Below are positions 1 through 8,554 of a stretch of DNA of 64,000 bases, piece by piece. A program made the position numbers and the translations under genes. The stretch comes from Paenibacillus sp. L3-i20 (GTDB lineage: Bacteria; Bacillota; Bacilli; Paenibacillales; Paenibacillaceae). Every line of letters begins with the position of its first letter. Position 1 is the first letter of the stretch. The stretch spans positions 822,501 to 886,500 of the forward strand of contig NZ_BQME02000001.1 in NCBI RefSeq assembly GCF_022180385.2, written 5' to 3'. Below the pieces are notes generated by a model. That model was given only the letters and a program-made list of their open reading frames with translations. It was not told where the DNA came from and did not search any database.

Positions 1-615
1 TTTACCATTGCCAGTCATAAAGGAGTCAACTATATACTGCGTTAAAAATGGTGTAAGTAAGCTTATTCCTTGGAAAATGAACGAGAAGAATATTATTGTA
101 TATAGAAGTTTCCTCTCTTGAAGCATATATTTTCCGATTTTTTTAGTTAACCCAATTTCCTTTAGCTGCTTAATTTTTTGCTCGTCCTGCTGCTCAAACT
201 TGCTCTTTTTTAAATCAATAACTACCCCGCTGAAGGATTCTTGAAAGGTTTTTATATCAAGAGCAATTCTTCCAGCTGCTGGATCAATAATGGTCGCTGT
301 ACCTCCTTTCACTCCTTCTAAAATAACGAAGTGATTATTGGTCCAATGAATCATTAATGGAAACTCGAGATCACTTGCTTCGGTTACGTCATTAATTTTG
401 TACCCTTTTAACGCGTATCCATATTCCTCCGAAAGATCCCTTAAATACTTTAGATCCGTTCCTTCTCTTCCTATTAAGCCTTTATCGCCTTTAAGTTTAT
501 TAATATTTACTCGAATACCCTCGGTATGACTCATAATCATTGCAAGGCATGCAAGCCCGCAATCGTATTTGCTCTTTTGCAAAATAATAGGTATTTGCTT
601 TTTGCTTAAACGCAT
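1..615 (-). CDS. lanT: Lantibiotic ABC transporter with C39 peptidase (LanT), partial
   Basis: N-terminal 205 codons of a bifunctional exporter that runs off the left edge. It would cleave the lanthipeptide leader after the double glycine and export the peptide. The C39 peptidase domain is intact: catalytic Cys in YDCGLACLAMIMSH (about residue 17), His in HWTNNHFVILEGV and Asp in IIDPAAGR. Membrane segments begin near residue 165 (KLLYTIIFFSFIFQGISLL). The ATPase part lies outside the window. It starts 14 bases after the lanM stop on the same strand, so it belongs to the lanA-lanM-lanT transcript. Start codon ATG at 615. Confidence 0.9.
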   Translation of the reverse strand, partial: MRLSKKQIPIILQKSKYDCGLACLAMIMSHTEGIRVNINKLKGDKGLIGREGTDLKYLRDLSEEYGYALKGYKINDVTEASDLEFPLMIHWTNNHFVILEGVKGGTATIIDPAAGRIALDIKTFQESFSGVVIDLKKSKFEQQDEQKIKQLKEIGLTKKIGKYMLQERKLLYTIIFFSFIFQGISLLTPFLTQYIVDSFMTGNGK

Positions 616-628
616 CTCATACACCTTC

Positions 629-3600
629 TCATTGTATATTTCCAAATTTTACATTAAGTATGTTTGGAATACGTTCGTCACAAGCAAAGAGAATTCCGTA
701 GATGATACCGGCCATTCCAACCATTAAATTAGGTGTCTCCACATCTTTACCAACACCACATTTAAAGCCTTCATGTTTAGCTTTTTCAATACTTTCCATC
801 AACAGATTTTGCCCAATTCGAATGTATTCGGCATCACCCATCTCCCGTCCATATTCTATCAAGATGACCGCATTCCCTATATCACCGTGACAAAGACTAT
901 GTTCTCTGCCAAATCCGTCATAAAACATATTGTTTAAAGCTTGTTGCAAATCAGATTTTGCTTGCTCAGACACATCAGTATCGTCCGATCGAAGTAGCTC
1001 TAGTCTACTTAATAGAATGCCTGGAGCTCCGTGACACCATGCTGAAGTAGAAGACTCTTTAATCGGCTTTCTATAATCGACCCAGTTATTTTCTATCATG
1101 CTATTATTCTCGAAGTTCATTCCTTGACGAATAATTTCCGTTATATCGTCTCTCTTGGTGTATTTATTTAGTAGAGATAGTGCAAATATAATTCCGGCGT
1201 TACCATGTGAAAATCCTGTTAACGGTTTTTGGGCAATCCCTATCCATGACATTTCATTCGGGTTCACTTGCATAACATTATTAATAATATGTTGGCCACA
1301 TAGCTCTGCAATTTCCAAAAACAGAGGATCCTGATCTTGTTCATAGCTCCGCATTAAAACGCTTATAGCACCAGCAGATCCGCCTATAATGTCATATTCT
1401 TTATCATGTTTAAGCAGCTTCGGAATAAGCAATGCTACCTGTTTGGCTTGTTCTTTATATTTCTCGATGTTGGTGTACTGGTGAAATATCATTAATGTGT
1501 AAACAATTGATGCTACACCTGTAAATGCCCCAACTGAAATATAACTTTCATTTGAATCATTTATTTCCACATTAACAAATCTTGATGTAATATCCTCTAT
1601 CAGATCCTGAGCGATTTCAAGATACTTAGTATTTTCAGTTGCAATCCAAAGAGACAAATAGGTTATAGCCATTCCTGACAGCCCATCATAAAGAGTATCG
1701 CCCATTGCCGCAATATTCCATTGTATTTCCTCTACTCCAACCGGTGTTGAGTTTAACCAGCAGTAATTCGTTCGATTATCTGCCTTACCCTTGAATGCTT
1801 GAGAATAAATATATTCGGCTAATTCTTCAGCCTTTTCCATCAAAATAGGTTGCAACTGAAAATTATCTGTATACATCTCTGGCATTTTTGGAGCAAAATG
1901 TTTAAGAACCTCTTGACGGTCATCTTGTGTTGCATGCATGCATAATTCAATAATATTTAGTTGAAATTCAAGATCAGTTGGACTTAATTGATCTATTTTA
2001 TCTAATACAGTCTGAATAGGACTTTTCTTAAAATAATTATTAATAAGCTTATTTCTGGAAGTTTGTAAGTTTCTTGATTTGACTTCAATTTTAAAATACG
2101 GGATATCACTATTGAGCAAATCATAAAATTCATGTTTGGCTAGAGGGGCATATTGCTCATTGTGCTTTGCTTCTTCCCAAATTTTAGCCAAAAACAATTC
2201 TCTATCCATTGAGTTATGCAAAAAACGAGGATGATAACTGAGTTCCAAAAATGATGAGTATCTTGCTGTGGGTTTAGGAATGAATCTTACATATAGTTTA
2301 TTCGTATTATCTTGAATAAAATTCACTATTGGGGTTGTATGTTGCTGTATAGTCTCATATGTTTTTGTGAATCCATCTTTAATATTTGTTACATAATCAC
2401 GTGCATTAACAAAATTACCATTAAGTTTTGGATGGTTAGTTGAACCTTCCATCATGATATATTCTCTTTCTACCTTCATATCATCTGCAAGTTGATTTCT
2501 AATTTGAGGAATTTTCATAAAGGACTTCACTTCTCCTTTACGACCAATTCCACTAACATCAACTTTACCTTCACCGAAGAAAAATGGAAGTAACCCTAGC
2601 GATCTCACTGATAACCCTAACTTCTTCTCTGCTTGGACGAATGCATCTTCCTTTGTTCTCTCGTCTAAACTTTCATAAGGTACGTGAATGAGCGACTCTA
2701 AGTCAATTAGGACGGGGTGACTGCCATGTGCAATAATATTTTCCGAGTGAAAGTCAACAGCATTCAAAACATATAACAATGCAATTTGACAGCCAACTCT
2801 CGTGTAAAATTGTTTTATATCTTCATGCTCGCTGCATTCCTCATAACAAATGAATTCAGCCCAACCGTAATTATCTTTATTCAATACTTTCGGTGCAATT
2901 GTTATATATTTCTCATCTTTCATTTGTTTATTTATATATGCTGTAATATCGTAGTACAGTTGATCAATACTGAGATCACGAGGTTTATACATTAAAGTCG
3001 TTCCATTAACTTTTATTTTGGAAACTTTTCGCCCATCAGAATGTGCATCACCTAGTCCAAGTTCTACTTCATCGATTTTAGTGTCTATGCTTCCCAGTTG
3101 AAGAAACAGATTAATTTCTCCCTTATCTTTTTCAAATCTATATAGTAATTCAACAATGAATTTTTTTGTTTTTCTCATGTCGTTTGCTATTATTCTTAGC
3201 AAACTCGGATATTGGCTAAAAAATTTATCTATATAAACACTGTTATCTAACAGCACTTCATTATAATACTGATACTTTTCTTCTTTTGTATCCCCTGCCA
3301 AACTGCCATTTTCTCTGTTTACATTTAAGTCTAATACTAGCGTTCGATAAGAAATTTTCAGAACCTGTTTTTGAAATTGTATTGCAAGATCACTTAAAAA
3401 TTGCTTTTCATTTCTAAGGCAACATTTAACCTTTGTATATGACTTTGACTGTTCAAGTAAAGAGATAAAATATGTAGATACTTTTAAGGCAAATGTATGG
3501 AACATAATGTTTTTCATGCGATACTTATGATCAATTTCCATTGATGCAATGTCGTCTTTTATTTTCCTGTACATAACAATTTTAGCTGACGATTTAACTT

Positions 3601-3790
3601 CATTTGTATCATATAACTGATGCACATCATCCAAGGAATCGATGCTTAAAATACGCTTCATACTTTCCTCTGCTAATGCTAAATCACCTTTATATACTAA
3701 CTGTAGGTTTCTATCCAAAAAGGTTTGATTTGTTTTAACACCAGACATTCTTTTTTCTTTACTCGTTAACACATTTGTTATATTATTCAT
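629..3790 (-). CDS. lanM: Class II lanthipeptide synthetase LanM
   Basis: Bifunctional enzyme, about 1053 aa, that dehydrates Ser/Thr in the precursor core and closes thioether rings. The N-terminal half carries the DUF4135 dehydratase fold (for example DFHSENIIAHG and KPRDLS, about residues 270-360). The C-terminal third is LanC-like, with the zinc ligands visible as Cys in SAWCHGAPGI (about 919) and Cys-His in SLCHGDIGN (about 967-968), plus FSHGNAGI. Length is normal for LanM. I chose ATG at 3790 because the GTG 12 bases upstream sits directly on the Shine-Dalgarno GAGGAG. It lies between lanA and lanT and is separated from lanA by a strong hairpin. Confidence 0.96.
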   Translation of the reverse strand: MNNITNVLTSKEKRMSGVKTNQTFLDRNLQLVYKGDLALAEESMKRILSIDSLDDVHQLYDTNEVKSSAKIVMYRKIKDDIASMEIDHKYRMKNIMFHTFALKVSTYFISLLEQSKSYTKVKCCLRNEKQFLSDLAIQFQKQVLKISYRTLVLDLNVNRENGSLAGDTKEEKYQYYNEVLLDNSVYIDKFFSQYPSLLRIIANDMRKTKKFIVELLYRFEKDKGEINLFLQLGSIDTKIDEVELGLGDAHSDGRKVSKIKVNGTTLMYKPRDLSIDQLYYDITAYINKQMKDEKYITIAPKVLNKDNYGWAEFICYEECSEHEDIKQFYTRVGCQIALLYVLNAVDFHSENIIAHGSHPVLIDLESLIHVPYESLDERTKEDAFVQAEKKLGLSVRSLGLLPFFFGEGKVDVSGIGRKGEVKSFMKIPQIRNQLADDMKVEREYIMMEGSTNHPKLNGNFVNARDYVTNIKDGFTKTYETIQQHTTPIVNFIQDNTNKLYVRFIPKPTARYSSFLELSYHPRFLHNSMDRELFLAKIWEEAKHNEQYAPLAKHEFYDLLNSDIPYFKIEVKSRNLQTSRNKLINNYFKKSPIQTVLDKIDQLSPTDLEFQLNIIELCMHATQDDRQEVLKHFAPKMPEMYTDNFQLQPILMEKAEELAEYIYSQAFKGKADNRTNYCWLNSTPVGVEEIQWNIAAMGDTLYDGLSGMAITYLSLWIATENTKYLEIAQDLIEDITSRFVNVEINDSNESYISVGAFTGVASIVYTLMIFHQYTNIEKYKEQAKQVALLIPKLLKHDKEYDIIGGSAGAISVLMRSYEQDQDPLFLEIAELCGQHIINNVMQVNPNEMSWIGIAQKPLTGFSHGNAGIIFALSLLNKYTKRDDITEIIRQGMNFENNSMIENNWVDYRKPIKESSTSAWCHGAPGILLSRLELLRSDDTDVSEQAKSDLQQALNNMFYDGFGREHSLCHGDIGNAVILIEYGREMGDAEYIRIGQNLLMESIEKAKHEGFKCGVGKDVETPNLMVGMAGIIYGILFACDERIPNILNVKFGNIQ

Positions 3791-3830
3791 TAATAAGTTC
3801 ACTCCTCAATCCACTTATTATTCTATATCC

Positions 3831-3858
3831 GGGAGAAAAGACGGCCATCTTTTCTCCC
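3831..3858 (-). terminator. Intercistronic hairpin between lanA and lanM
   Basis: A perfect 11-bp stem (GGGAGAAAAGA with TCTTTTCTCCC) closes a 6-base loop. No run of U follows on the minus strand, so it is more likely a partial terminator or an mRNA-stabilising/processing hairpin than a full stop. Such elements commonly keep lanA mRNA above lanM mRNA in lantibiotic operons; the role here is inferred. Confidence 0.7.
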
Positions 3859-3918
3859 AACGGACATAGACGACTGCTATAACGGATGATTAAGACCAGT
3901 TGTCTATCAAATCAAGTT

Positions 3919-4098
3919 TTAGCACCAGAAACAAGTTAGAGTAGGACATACGCTGCACTCCCAAGTTAGTGTGCAATATTTTCCGTCGTTACCTTGTGAG
4001 ATGCCTCTTTGTTCTGCTCCACCGCTTACTGCTTGTAGAGAGATTTCTTTCATTTCTTCTGTAAAATCTCCAGCCATCGAATATAATCTTTCTTCCAT
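3919..4098 (-). CDS. lanA: Class II lantibiotic precursor peptide (LanA), CTLTxEC type
   Basis: A 59-aa precursor: a 27-aa acidic leader ending in SGG (double-glycine site for the C39 peptidase of LanT) and a 32-aa core. The core contains YCTLTWEC, the motif shared by mersacidin, actagardine, plantaricin C and lacticin 3147 A1/haloduracin alpha, where it makes a lipid-II-binding ring. It is followed by SVCPTLTCFWC. Five Cys and six Ser/Thr allow up to four rings plus one spare Cys or alternative bridge. ATG at 4098 has AGGAGG eight bases upstream; the in-frame GTG at 4107 overlaps that site and is less likely. First gene of the operon. Confidence 0.93.
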   Translation of the reverse strand: MEERLYSMAGDFTEEMKEISLQAVSGGAEQRGISQGNDGKYCTLTWECSVCPTLTCFWC

Positions 4099-4124
4099 TT
4101 TGTTCACCTCCTTTTCTTAACTTA

Positions 4125-4153
4125 ATCATAATCCACAAAATGTCATCCGTCAG
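4125..4153 (-). promoter_or_regulatory. Putative lanA promoter
   Basis: On the minus strand a good -10 TATGAT (4125-4130) lies 17 bases from a poor -35 CTGACG (4148-4153). A weak -35 with paired repeats just upstream (4169-4203) suggests activator-dependent transcription. Inference from sequence only. Confidence 0.55.
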
Positions 4154-4168
4154 CGAAAAGGTATGTTC

Positions 4169-4203
4169 GGAATACCGCATTCCTTTTTGTGGAATACCGC
4201 AAT
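4169..4203 (-). repeat. Paired direct repeats upstream of lanA promoter
   Basis: GGAATACCGCA occurs at 4169-4179 and again at 4191-4201, start-to-start 22 bp, i.e. two helical turns, placed 15 bp upstream of the -35. This geometry resembles the tandem sites of LytTR-type response regulators that control bacteriocin operons. The regulator is not in the window. Confidence 0.6.
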
Positions 4204-4266
4204 ATTTTGCTATTTGTCTACCAATGTACAACAACTGACTCGTCTCACTTTACTTTTCTTCCATAA

Positions 4267-4301
4267 CACAAAAAAACCAGTACCATCATGGCACTGGGTT
4301 T
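4267..4301 (-). terminator. Terminator of the SDR gene
   Basis: On the minus strand CCAGTGCC - loop - GGTACTGG is followed by a run of seven T. It lies about 70 bases past the SDR stop and isolates it from lanA. Confidence 0.8.
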
Positions 4302-4370
4302 CAATTTACGGATATTGTACTCTTTTTGCAGAGTTCTCATTTCAGGAGCCGCTTTTTTGTTTTGCTTCCT

Positions 4371-5126
4371 TTAGCCCCGATGAAACCCGCCCTCGGAATG
4401 AATAATCTGTCCCGTTATCCAGCTTGCTTCATCACTTGCAAGGAATGCCACTACACGAGCTGCATCTTCTGGAGCGCCAATACGCCCCGTTGGAAACTTC
4501 GACAATAAATTGTTTCTTATCTCATCCGTCATCCAGTTGGAATCTGTTGGACCAGGGTTTAATGCGTTTACCGTTATCCCTAATTGTGCCAGCTCTGCTG
4601 ATAATGATTGGCTAAATGCAGAAATAGCACCTTTTGTTGCTACATAAGCTAGGTTTCCAGGCATCGGACCTAATTCCTGACCAGATGTTAAATTAATGAT
4701 GCGACCCCACGATAGCTTCAATTGTTTAAAGCGACGAGCAAATTCTACACAAATGAGAGAGGTTGCTCTTACATTCACAAAGTAATGATCATCCAATGTC
4801 TCTGCATCTAAGTCCATATAATCTGAATCTATCGAGTGGGCTGCACAGTTAATTAGAATGGTTGGGAAACCTAGTTTCTCGATTACCGCATCTAGTAACG
4901 TTAATTGGACATCACGTTCTGATAAATCTATAGATATGCCTACTGAACGAACGCCAGACTCCATTAATTCTTTTTGAAATGTATCTACCCAATCAGAATT
5001 TGACTGCCAGCATGTAAAAAATATATCGACACCTTGAGACGCTAATTTGCGGCAAACAGCAGCAGCAATTCCTCGATCATTGCTTGCTCCAGTAACGACA
5101 GCAATTTTATTCGGCAATTGAACCAT
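4371..5126 (-). CDS. SDR family oxidoreductase
   Basis: A 251-aa classical short-chain dehydrogenase/reductase. The Rossmann nucleotide motif is a variant: VVTGASNDRGIAAAV near residue 10, in place of TGxxxGxG. The active site shows Ser (about 147, NLTSGQE) and Y-x3-K in YVATKGAISAFSQ (about 160). The C-terminus (IIHSEGGFHRG) is typical of FabG-like SDRs. The variant glycine motif is often seen in 3-ketoacyl-reductase-like SDRs of Bacilli. Substrate cannot be told. ATG 5126 with GGGGGAA upstream; monocistronic, with hairpins on both sides. Confidence 0.88.
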   Translation of the reverse strand: MVQLPNKIAVVTGASNDRGIAAAVCRKLASQGVDIFFTCWQSNSDWVDTFQKELMESGVRSVGISIDLSERDVQLTLLDAVIEKLGFPTILINCAAHSIDSDYMDLDAETLDDHYFVNVRATSLICVEFARRFKQLKLSWGRIINLTSGQELGPMPGNLAYVATKGAISAFSQSLSAELAQLGITVNALNPGPTDSNWMTDEIRNNLLSKFPTGRIGAPEDAARVVAFLASDEASWITGQIIHSEGGFHRG

Positions 5127-5200
5127 AAAACATTCCCCCTGTTAATGGAGTGCTGTAGTTGAAGTTTTTCGAGATGTTGTATTCCCATTTGAAACAAAAA

Positions 5201-5227
5201 GCGGATACACAGGGGTATCCGCTTAGT
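5201..5227 (-). terminator. Hairpin terminator upstream of SDR gene
   Basis: AAGCGGATAC / GTATCCGCTT stem followed by TTTTTG on the minus strand. It probably ends transcripts coming from 5446-6057. Confidence 0.65.
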
Positions 5228-5445
5228 AATGGGTTTAAAAACTCCACTCCACGCATTCCTTGTATGATAATAAATAGATACACTACTCCCATACACATGA
5301 ATGGAAATAGCTTGTTATCCACTTAATTAATCATTACAAAGTTATCCGCATGTGAAATTTAAATTCCCCTTCCATTACATCTCTCATCTCATCATATATG
5401 CCGTACCATTCACTTTCAAGCCCACAATTTCATTATATTTGATTT
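5228..5445 (-). other. Gene-free stretch with a possible frameshifted remnant
   Basis: Downstream of the 5446 stop, on the minus strand, one frame reads KIKYNEIVGLKVNG and another reads ESEWYGIYDEMRDVMEGEFK to a stop near 5337. These look protein-like but no start codon or Shine-Dalgarno serves them. It may be a decayed small gene. Nothing else recognisable. Confidence 0.25.
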
Positions 5446-6057
5446 TTACATAGTAAATAAAGCAGGGAACTGTTGAATGATACCATTAGTCATCATATCC
5501 GCCATCTCTAATGCTTGTATCTCGATCTCATCACTTAAAGCAATATTTTCATCATAATTTCCTGCTAATCGGGTAGCAGCCTCGTCCGTAGTCAGCTTAA
5601 GATGCTCATAAAGCATCCTCTGCCATTCTTCTCTTGACCAAAAGGGATTTATTTGGTGCAAAAAGAGCGCAAGAGCATCCGCATTAGCATACCATCGTTT
5701 CTTGGCATCTGCTGCTGCTGCAGTATGTCCATCCCGCAATGCTGTGACCAGCTCAGCGGCAATCGTTAAATGCTCCGTAAACAAGGTGGCGAATTTATGA
5801 GCAATGTCCGCACCATATAAGGGCTGCAATAGTGACGCAAAGTCTGTCGGATTCCTCAGAAGTCTTGCTGTCGTTTGCTTTTCATCTGGAAGTCGTCCCA
5901 CGATACTATTTATCGTTAGTCTAGTCCAGAAGACATGCTGTTCCCACAAGGTGCGCAGCTTCTGATTTAATGCTACTTTTGAAGAAGACCATATAGTCGG
6001 GCTACTCTGCCTTACGTAATAGTAATAATAGTGATAGGGATTTACACTATACATCAT
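5446..6057 (-). CDS. Conserved hypothetical protein (family often mislabelled acetylglutamate kinase)
   Basis: A 203-aa soluble, helix-rich protein with the stretches LRTLWEQHVFWTRLTI, KRWYANADALALFL and INPFWSREEW. I recognise this family from Bacillus and Paenibacillus, where some database entries call it acetylglutamate kinase; no amino-acid-kinase motif (glycine loops, Lys) is present, so that name is not supported. The N-terminus is Tyr-rich (PYHYYYYYV). ATG 6057 has GAGGAG eleven bases upstream. Function unknown. Confidence 0.8.
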   Translation of the reverse strand: MMYSVNPYHYYYYYVRQSSPTIWSSSKVALNQKLRTLWEQHVFWTRLTINSIVGRLPDEKQTTARLLRNPTDFASLLQPLYGADIAHKFATLFTEHLTIAAELVTALRDGHTAAAADAKKRWYANADALALFLHQINPFWSREEWQRMLYEHLKLTTDEAATRLAGNYDENIALSDEIEIQALEMADMMTNGIIQQFPALFTM

Positions 6058-6159
6058 TACTTTGCACGCTCCTCTTGTTCATATATGAACAGTCTATAGG
6101 CGAATAGCTTGTAATGTGCCTTTAAGGAGTGAGCCAACGTACAATTACATTTTTGCAAA

Positions 6160-6198
6160 CAAAAAGCGGCTGCTCGAACCTTCTCAAGCACCGCCCTT
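6160..6198 (-). terminator. Terminator of the ABC/sigma operon
   Basis: On the minus strand GCGGTGCTTGA - loop - TCGAGCAGCCGC followed by TTTTTG. It directly follows the DUF6953-like stop at 6203 and therefore ends the long operon starting at 12209. Confidence 0.8.
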
Positions 6199-6202
6199 TT
6201 AA

Positions 6203-6454
6203 TCATCCCTTTATTGCCGAAGTCCATCCCCAGAAAAATGCATCTCGATCCCATGCCGCTTTGCCGCCATGCAACTTCTTAAACGCTTTTTTGACCTCTT
6301 TATCGATCGAAGTATGCCCTGCATCGTTAACGTAAATATATTGCTCCCCGTAATGACTCTTAATATGCTGAACGGCAGCTTCTTGGTATAACATGCCGGC
6401 ATTCCTAAGCTCGTTAAACATCCATTTTGCAATTTCATTTACTGTTTCGCTCAT
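6203..6454 (-). CDS. DUF6953-like small protein
   Basis: An 83-aa soluble protein beginning with EIAKWMFNELRNAGMLYQ and containing YGEQYIYVNDAGHTSIDKEV, which resembles the DUF6953 family of small Firmicute proteins; function unknown. Its ATG overlaps the TGA of the upstream ABC ATPase (ATGA) and has AGGAGG upstream, so it is the last gene of the operon. Whether it has anything to do with the transporter is not clear. Confidence 0.75.
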   Translation of the reverse strand: MSETVNEIAKWMFNELRNAGMLYQEAAVQHIKSHYGEQYIYVNDAGHTSIDKEVKKAFKKLHGGKAAWDRDAFFWGWTSAIKG

Positions 6455-7188
6455 TGCTTTTCCTCCTGTTCCTTTTGGATAGTTACCATGATATTATCGA
6501 TCCTATCCACTCCACCATAATAACATAGTTGCCCATCTTCAATATGCAATAGACGATCTTGGTCGGATTGTTCAATCTCTTCGATCAGATGTGTGCTTAT
6601 TATAACAATGCTGTGGAAGGAAAGCTTCTGAATAGCTCGTCTAAAATATTGCTTTTCTCGATTATCGAGTCCTTCATATGGCTCGTCCAATATACATAGT
6701 AGCGGCTGATTTAGGAGCGCCTGTATTAACCCAATCTTTTGTAGCTGTCCCCCAGAAAGGGTTCCCAGCTTCTTTCGTTTCAGCTCATAAAGCCCGCTTC
6801 TATTCAGCCATTCCTCGACCATATGCTTCATATGATTTCTCGGAATTCCTTTGTGCAATGCCATATAGGTTAAATATCGTTCAATGCTCATATCTGAATA
6901 CCCAGTAAAACGCTGTGGCATAAATCCGATCGTCTTCCTTACTTCCTCGATACTTAACTGCTTTCGATACGTTCCTACATCGGCTTCTTTCATTAGTCTT
7001 GTATACGTAATACTGCCAGTACTCGGCTTAATCGCTGTAGCAATGAGCTTTAAGAGAGTACTTTTTCCTCCTCCGTTGCTTCCAATCACATACGTTATGC
7101 CGGCGCTGAGTGAACATGACACATCGGATATTCTTTTCTCATTTTTATCCGAATAGTTTACGTTAGTAATGCTGATTCTGAGACTCAT
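6451..7188 (-). CDS. ABC transporter ATP-binding protein (second ATPase of the operon)
   Basis: A 245-aa ATPase with Walker A GSNGGGKSTLLKL (about 38), signature LSGGQLQKIGLIQAL (about 140), Walker B LLCILDEPYEGLD and the H-loop STHL. I moved the start to ATG 7188: it overlaps the TGA of the preceding gene (ATGA) and the 30 residues upstream lie inside that gene. No dedicated permease follows; its likely membrane partner is the 7185-7985 protein or the permeases at 8555-11337. Confidence 0.9.
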   Translation of the reverse strand: MSLRISITNVNYSDKNEKRISDVSCSLSAGITYVIGSNGGGKSTLLKLIATAIKPSTGSITYTRLMKEADVGTYRKQLSIEEVRKTIGFMPQRFTGYSDMSIERYLTYMALHKGIPRNHMKHMVEEWLNRSGLYELKRKKLGTLSGGQLQKIGLIQALLNQPLLCILDEPYEGLDNREKQYFRRAIQKLSFHSIVIISTHLIEEIEQSDQDRLLHIEDGQLCYYGGVDRIDNIMVTIQKEQEEKQ

Positions 7189-7985
7189 GCTACATCCCTC
7201 TTCAAACCCTTTTTGAATAATAGACTGCTCAGCATTAGGTAAGATAATCCAAATAACCCTAGACTCATACCTACCCACTGTTCGTGCTCCGGCAACTGAA
7301 ACAGTGAAAAAGCACGTCCTTGGTCTAACAGAAATTGACTAAACCAAATGAACAGCGCAATCATAATTCCTCCCCGAGATCCGAACCATATCGCACTTAT
7401 AAACCCCACAACTCCAAAAAAGAACAAAGGAGCGAAAGCAGCCAGAACATTTAAAACTGAGCTTTCCTGACCTAGAATAAAGAAGGATAGCGGCAATGCT
7501 ATTGCAACTTGAAACGTTATAATGATAACAAATCTGGCGAACATCTGATGCAGCAATGGATAATAGCTAAGCATTTCTATGATATCGTTTCCTTTATTCC
7601 TCGAACGGAAAGCATACCACATCACGACAACCATCAGGAGCGACATCCACTTCATCCAGACCAATAAACCAGTCATTTCATTATCAACACTTACGTGAAT
7701 GATAACGGTTAACAGTAGCATGACAATGCCGCTTAGCAACCAGCTTCTAGTACCTTGCATATTCCATTGTGATAAAAATAAGTTAACGACTTTGGATGAG
7801 GTAGATTGATCCGCTTGTATAGCCTCCAGCTGGGATCTTGGATCAATCAACTCGGTAACCTCTCTCTCTCTAATCCTCGCTAGCAATTGAAAGGACTGCT
7901 CCCTTGTTGGCTCGGGGGACGTATAACGGTCAAAGCGAGTTTTCCATTCTTTTTCCAAACGTGTAAGCTCCTGATCCTCATTCAT
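7185..7985 (-). CDS. Membrane protein after ECF sigma factor, possible anti-sigma/ABC permease
   Basis: A 266-aa protein: about 85 soluble, charged N-terminal residues (LEKEWKTRFDRY, LLARIRERE) and then six or so hydrophobic segments. It overlaps the sigma-factor stop (start ATG 7985, stop 7978). Position directly behind an ECF gene, with a cytosolic head and membrane body, fits an anti-sigma factor, as in the Bacillus subtilis sigY operon; the polytopic tail also resembles an ABC-2-type permease for the ATPase that follows. No conserved motif decides between them. Confidence 0.6.
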   Translation of the reverse strand: MNEDQELTRLEKEWKTRFDRYTSPEPTREQSFQLLARIREREVTELIDPRSQLEAIQADQSTSSKVVNLFLSQWNMQGTRSWLLSGIVMLLLTVIIHVSVDNEMTGLLVWMKWMSLLMVVVMWYAFRSRNKGNDIIEMLSYYPLLHQMFARFVIIITFQVAIALPLSFFILGQESSVLNVLAAFAPLFFFGVVGFISAIWFGSRGGIMIALFIWFSQFLLDQGRAFSLFQLPEHEQWVGMSLGLFGLSYLMLSSLLFKKGLKRDVA

Positions 7986-8529
7986 TTGCCCCCGCTCCTT
8001 TCCGATCATCTTCTCTTATGATACTCTCCAAATATTTTAACCCGCGCGAAATTCGGACTTTAACTGTATGGATTGGAATATCCAGTGTGAGCGCAATTTC
8101 CGCATATTTCAAATCTTGATAGAAACGTAGAAAGAGAACTGAACGATATTCGAAAGATAATTGATTTAGAGAGTCGATCATCCACTTCCGCTCAAGCTGA
8201 TGGTCGATAATATGATGGATATGTCCAAGCTCTTCCATGTTATGGTCTGTGGACATCTCTTTCTGCGTAGAGGACTTCTTCCAGTAGTCTCTGCAGCAGT
8301 TAGTTGCTATTTTGTACATCCATGGTTTGAACTGTTCTGGGATAAACCCCTTTTTTCCTTGCTGATATATTTTGAAAAAGGTTTCCTGTACAATGTCTTC
8401 TGCCAGTTTCTCATCCTGCAACAATCGGTAGGTATAGCCATACAAAAGTTTGTGATAGCGGAAAACAAGCGTATCCAGCGCCGAGTCGTTCCCATACGAC
8501 AGCTGGTTTATATAATGTTCGTCTTGCAT
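7978..8529 (-). CDS. ECF sigma factor (SigY-like context)
   Basis: A 183-aa RNA polymerase sigma factor of the ECF group. Region 2 is visible as YRLLQDEKLAEDIVQETFFKIYQ (about 35-57) and region 4 as LDIPIHTVKVRISRGLKYLES near the C-terminus. ATG 8529 has GGAGGTGCGGAA upstream; the in-frame codons before it lie in the spacer. It is embedded in an ABC-export operon, as in B. subtilis sigY-yxlCDEFG. The operon promoter at 12243-12269 has ECF form, so positive autoregulation is likely. Confidence 0.9.
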   Translation of the reverse strand: MQDEHYINQLSYGNDSALDTLVFRYHKLLYGYTYRLLQDEKLAEDIVQETFFKIYQQGKKGFIPEQFKPWMYKIATNCCRDYWKKSSTQKEMSTDHNMEELGHIHHIIDHQLERKWMIDSLNQLSFEYRSVLFLRFYQDLKYAEIALTLDIPIHTVKVRISRGLKYLESIIREDDRKGAGANE

Positions 8530-8554
8530 TTCCGCACCTCCATCCTGTCCTCGT

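Noticed and set aside
5042..5322. Two overlapping minus-strand frames upstream of the SDR gene
   Set aside because: They run through the hairpin at 5201-5227 and into the SDR gene in other frames; no protein-like features.
5446..6057. Annotation as acetylglutamate kinase
   Set aside because: No amino-acid-kinase nucleotide or substrate motifs are present, and the protein is too short and helical.
6057..6254. 65-aa minus-strand frame after the DUF6953-like gene
   Set aside because: It overlaps the operon terminator and the DUF6953-like gene in another frame and has no ribosome binding site.
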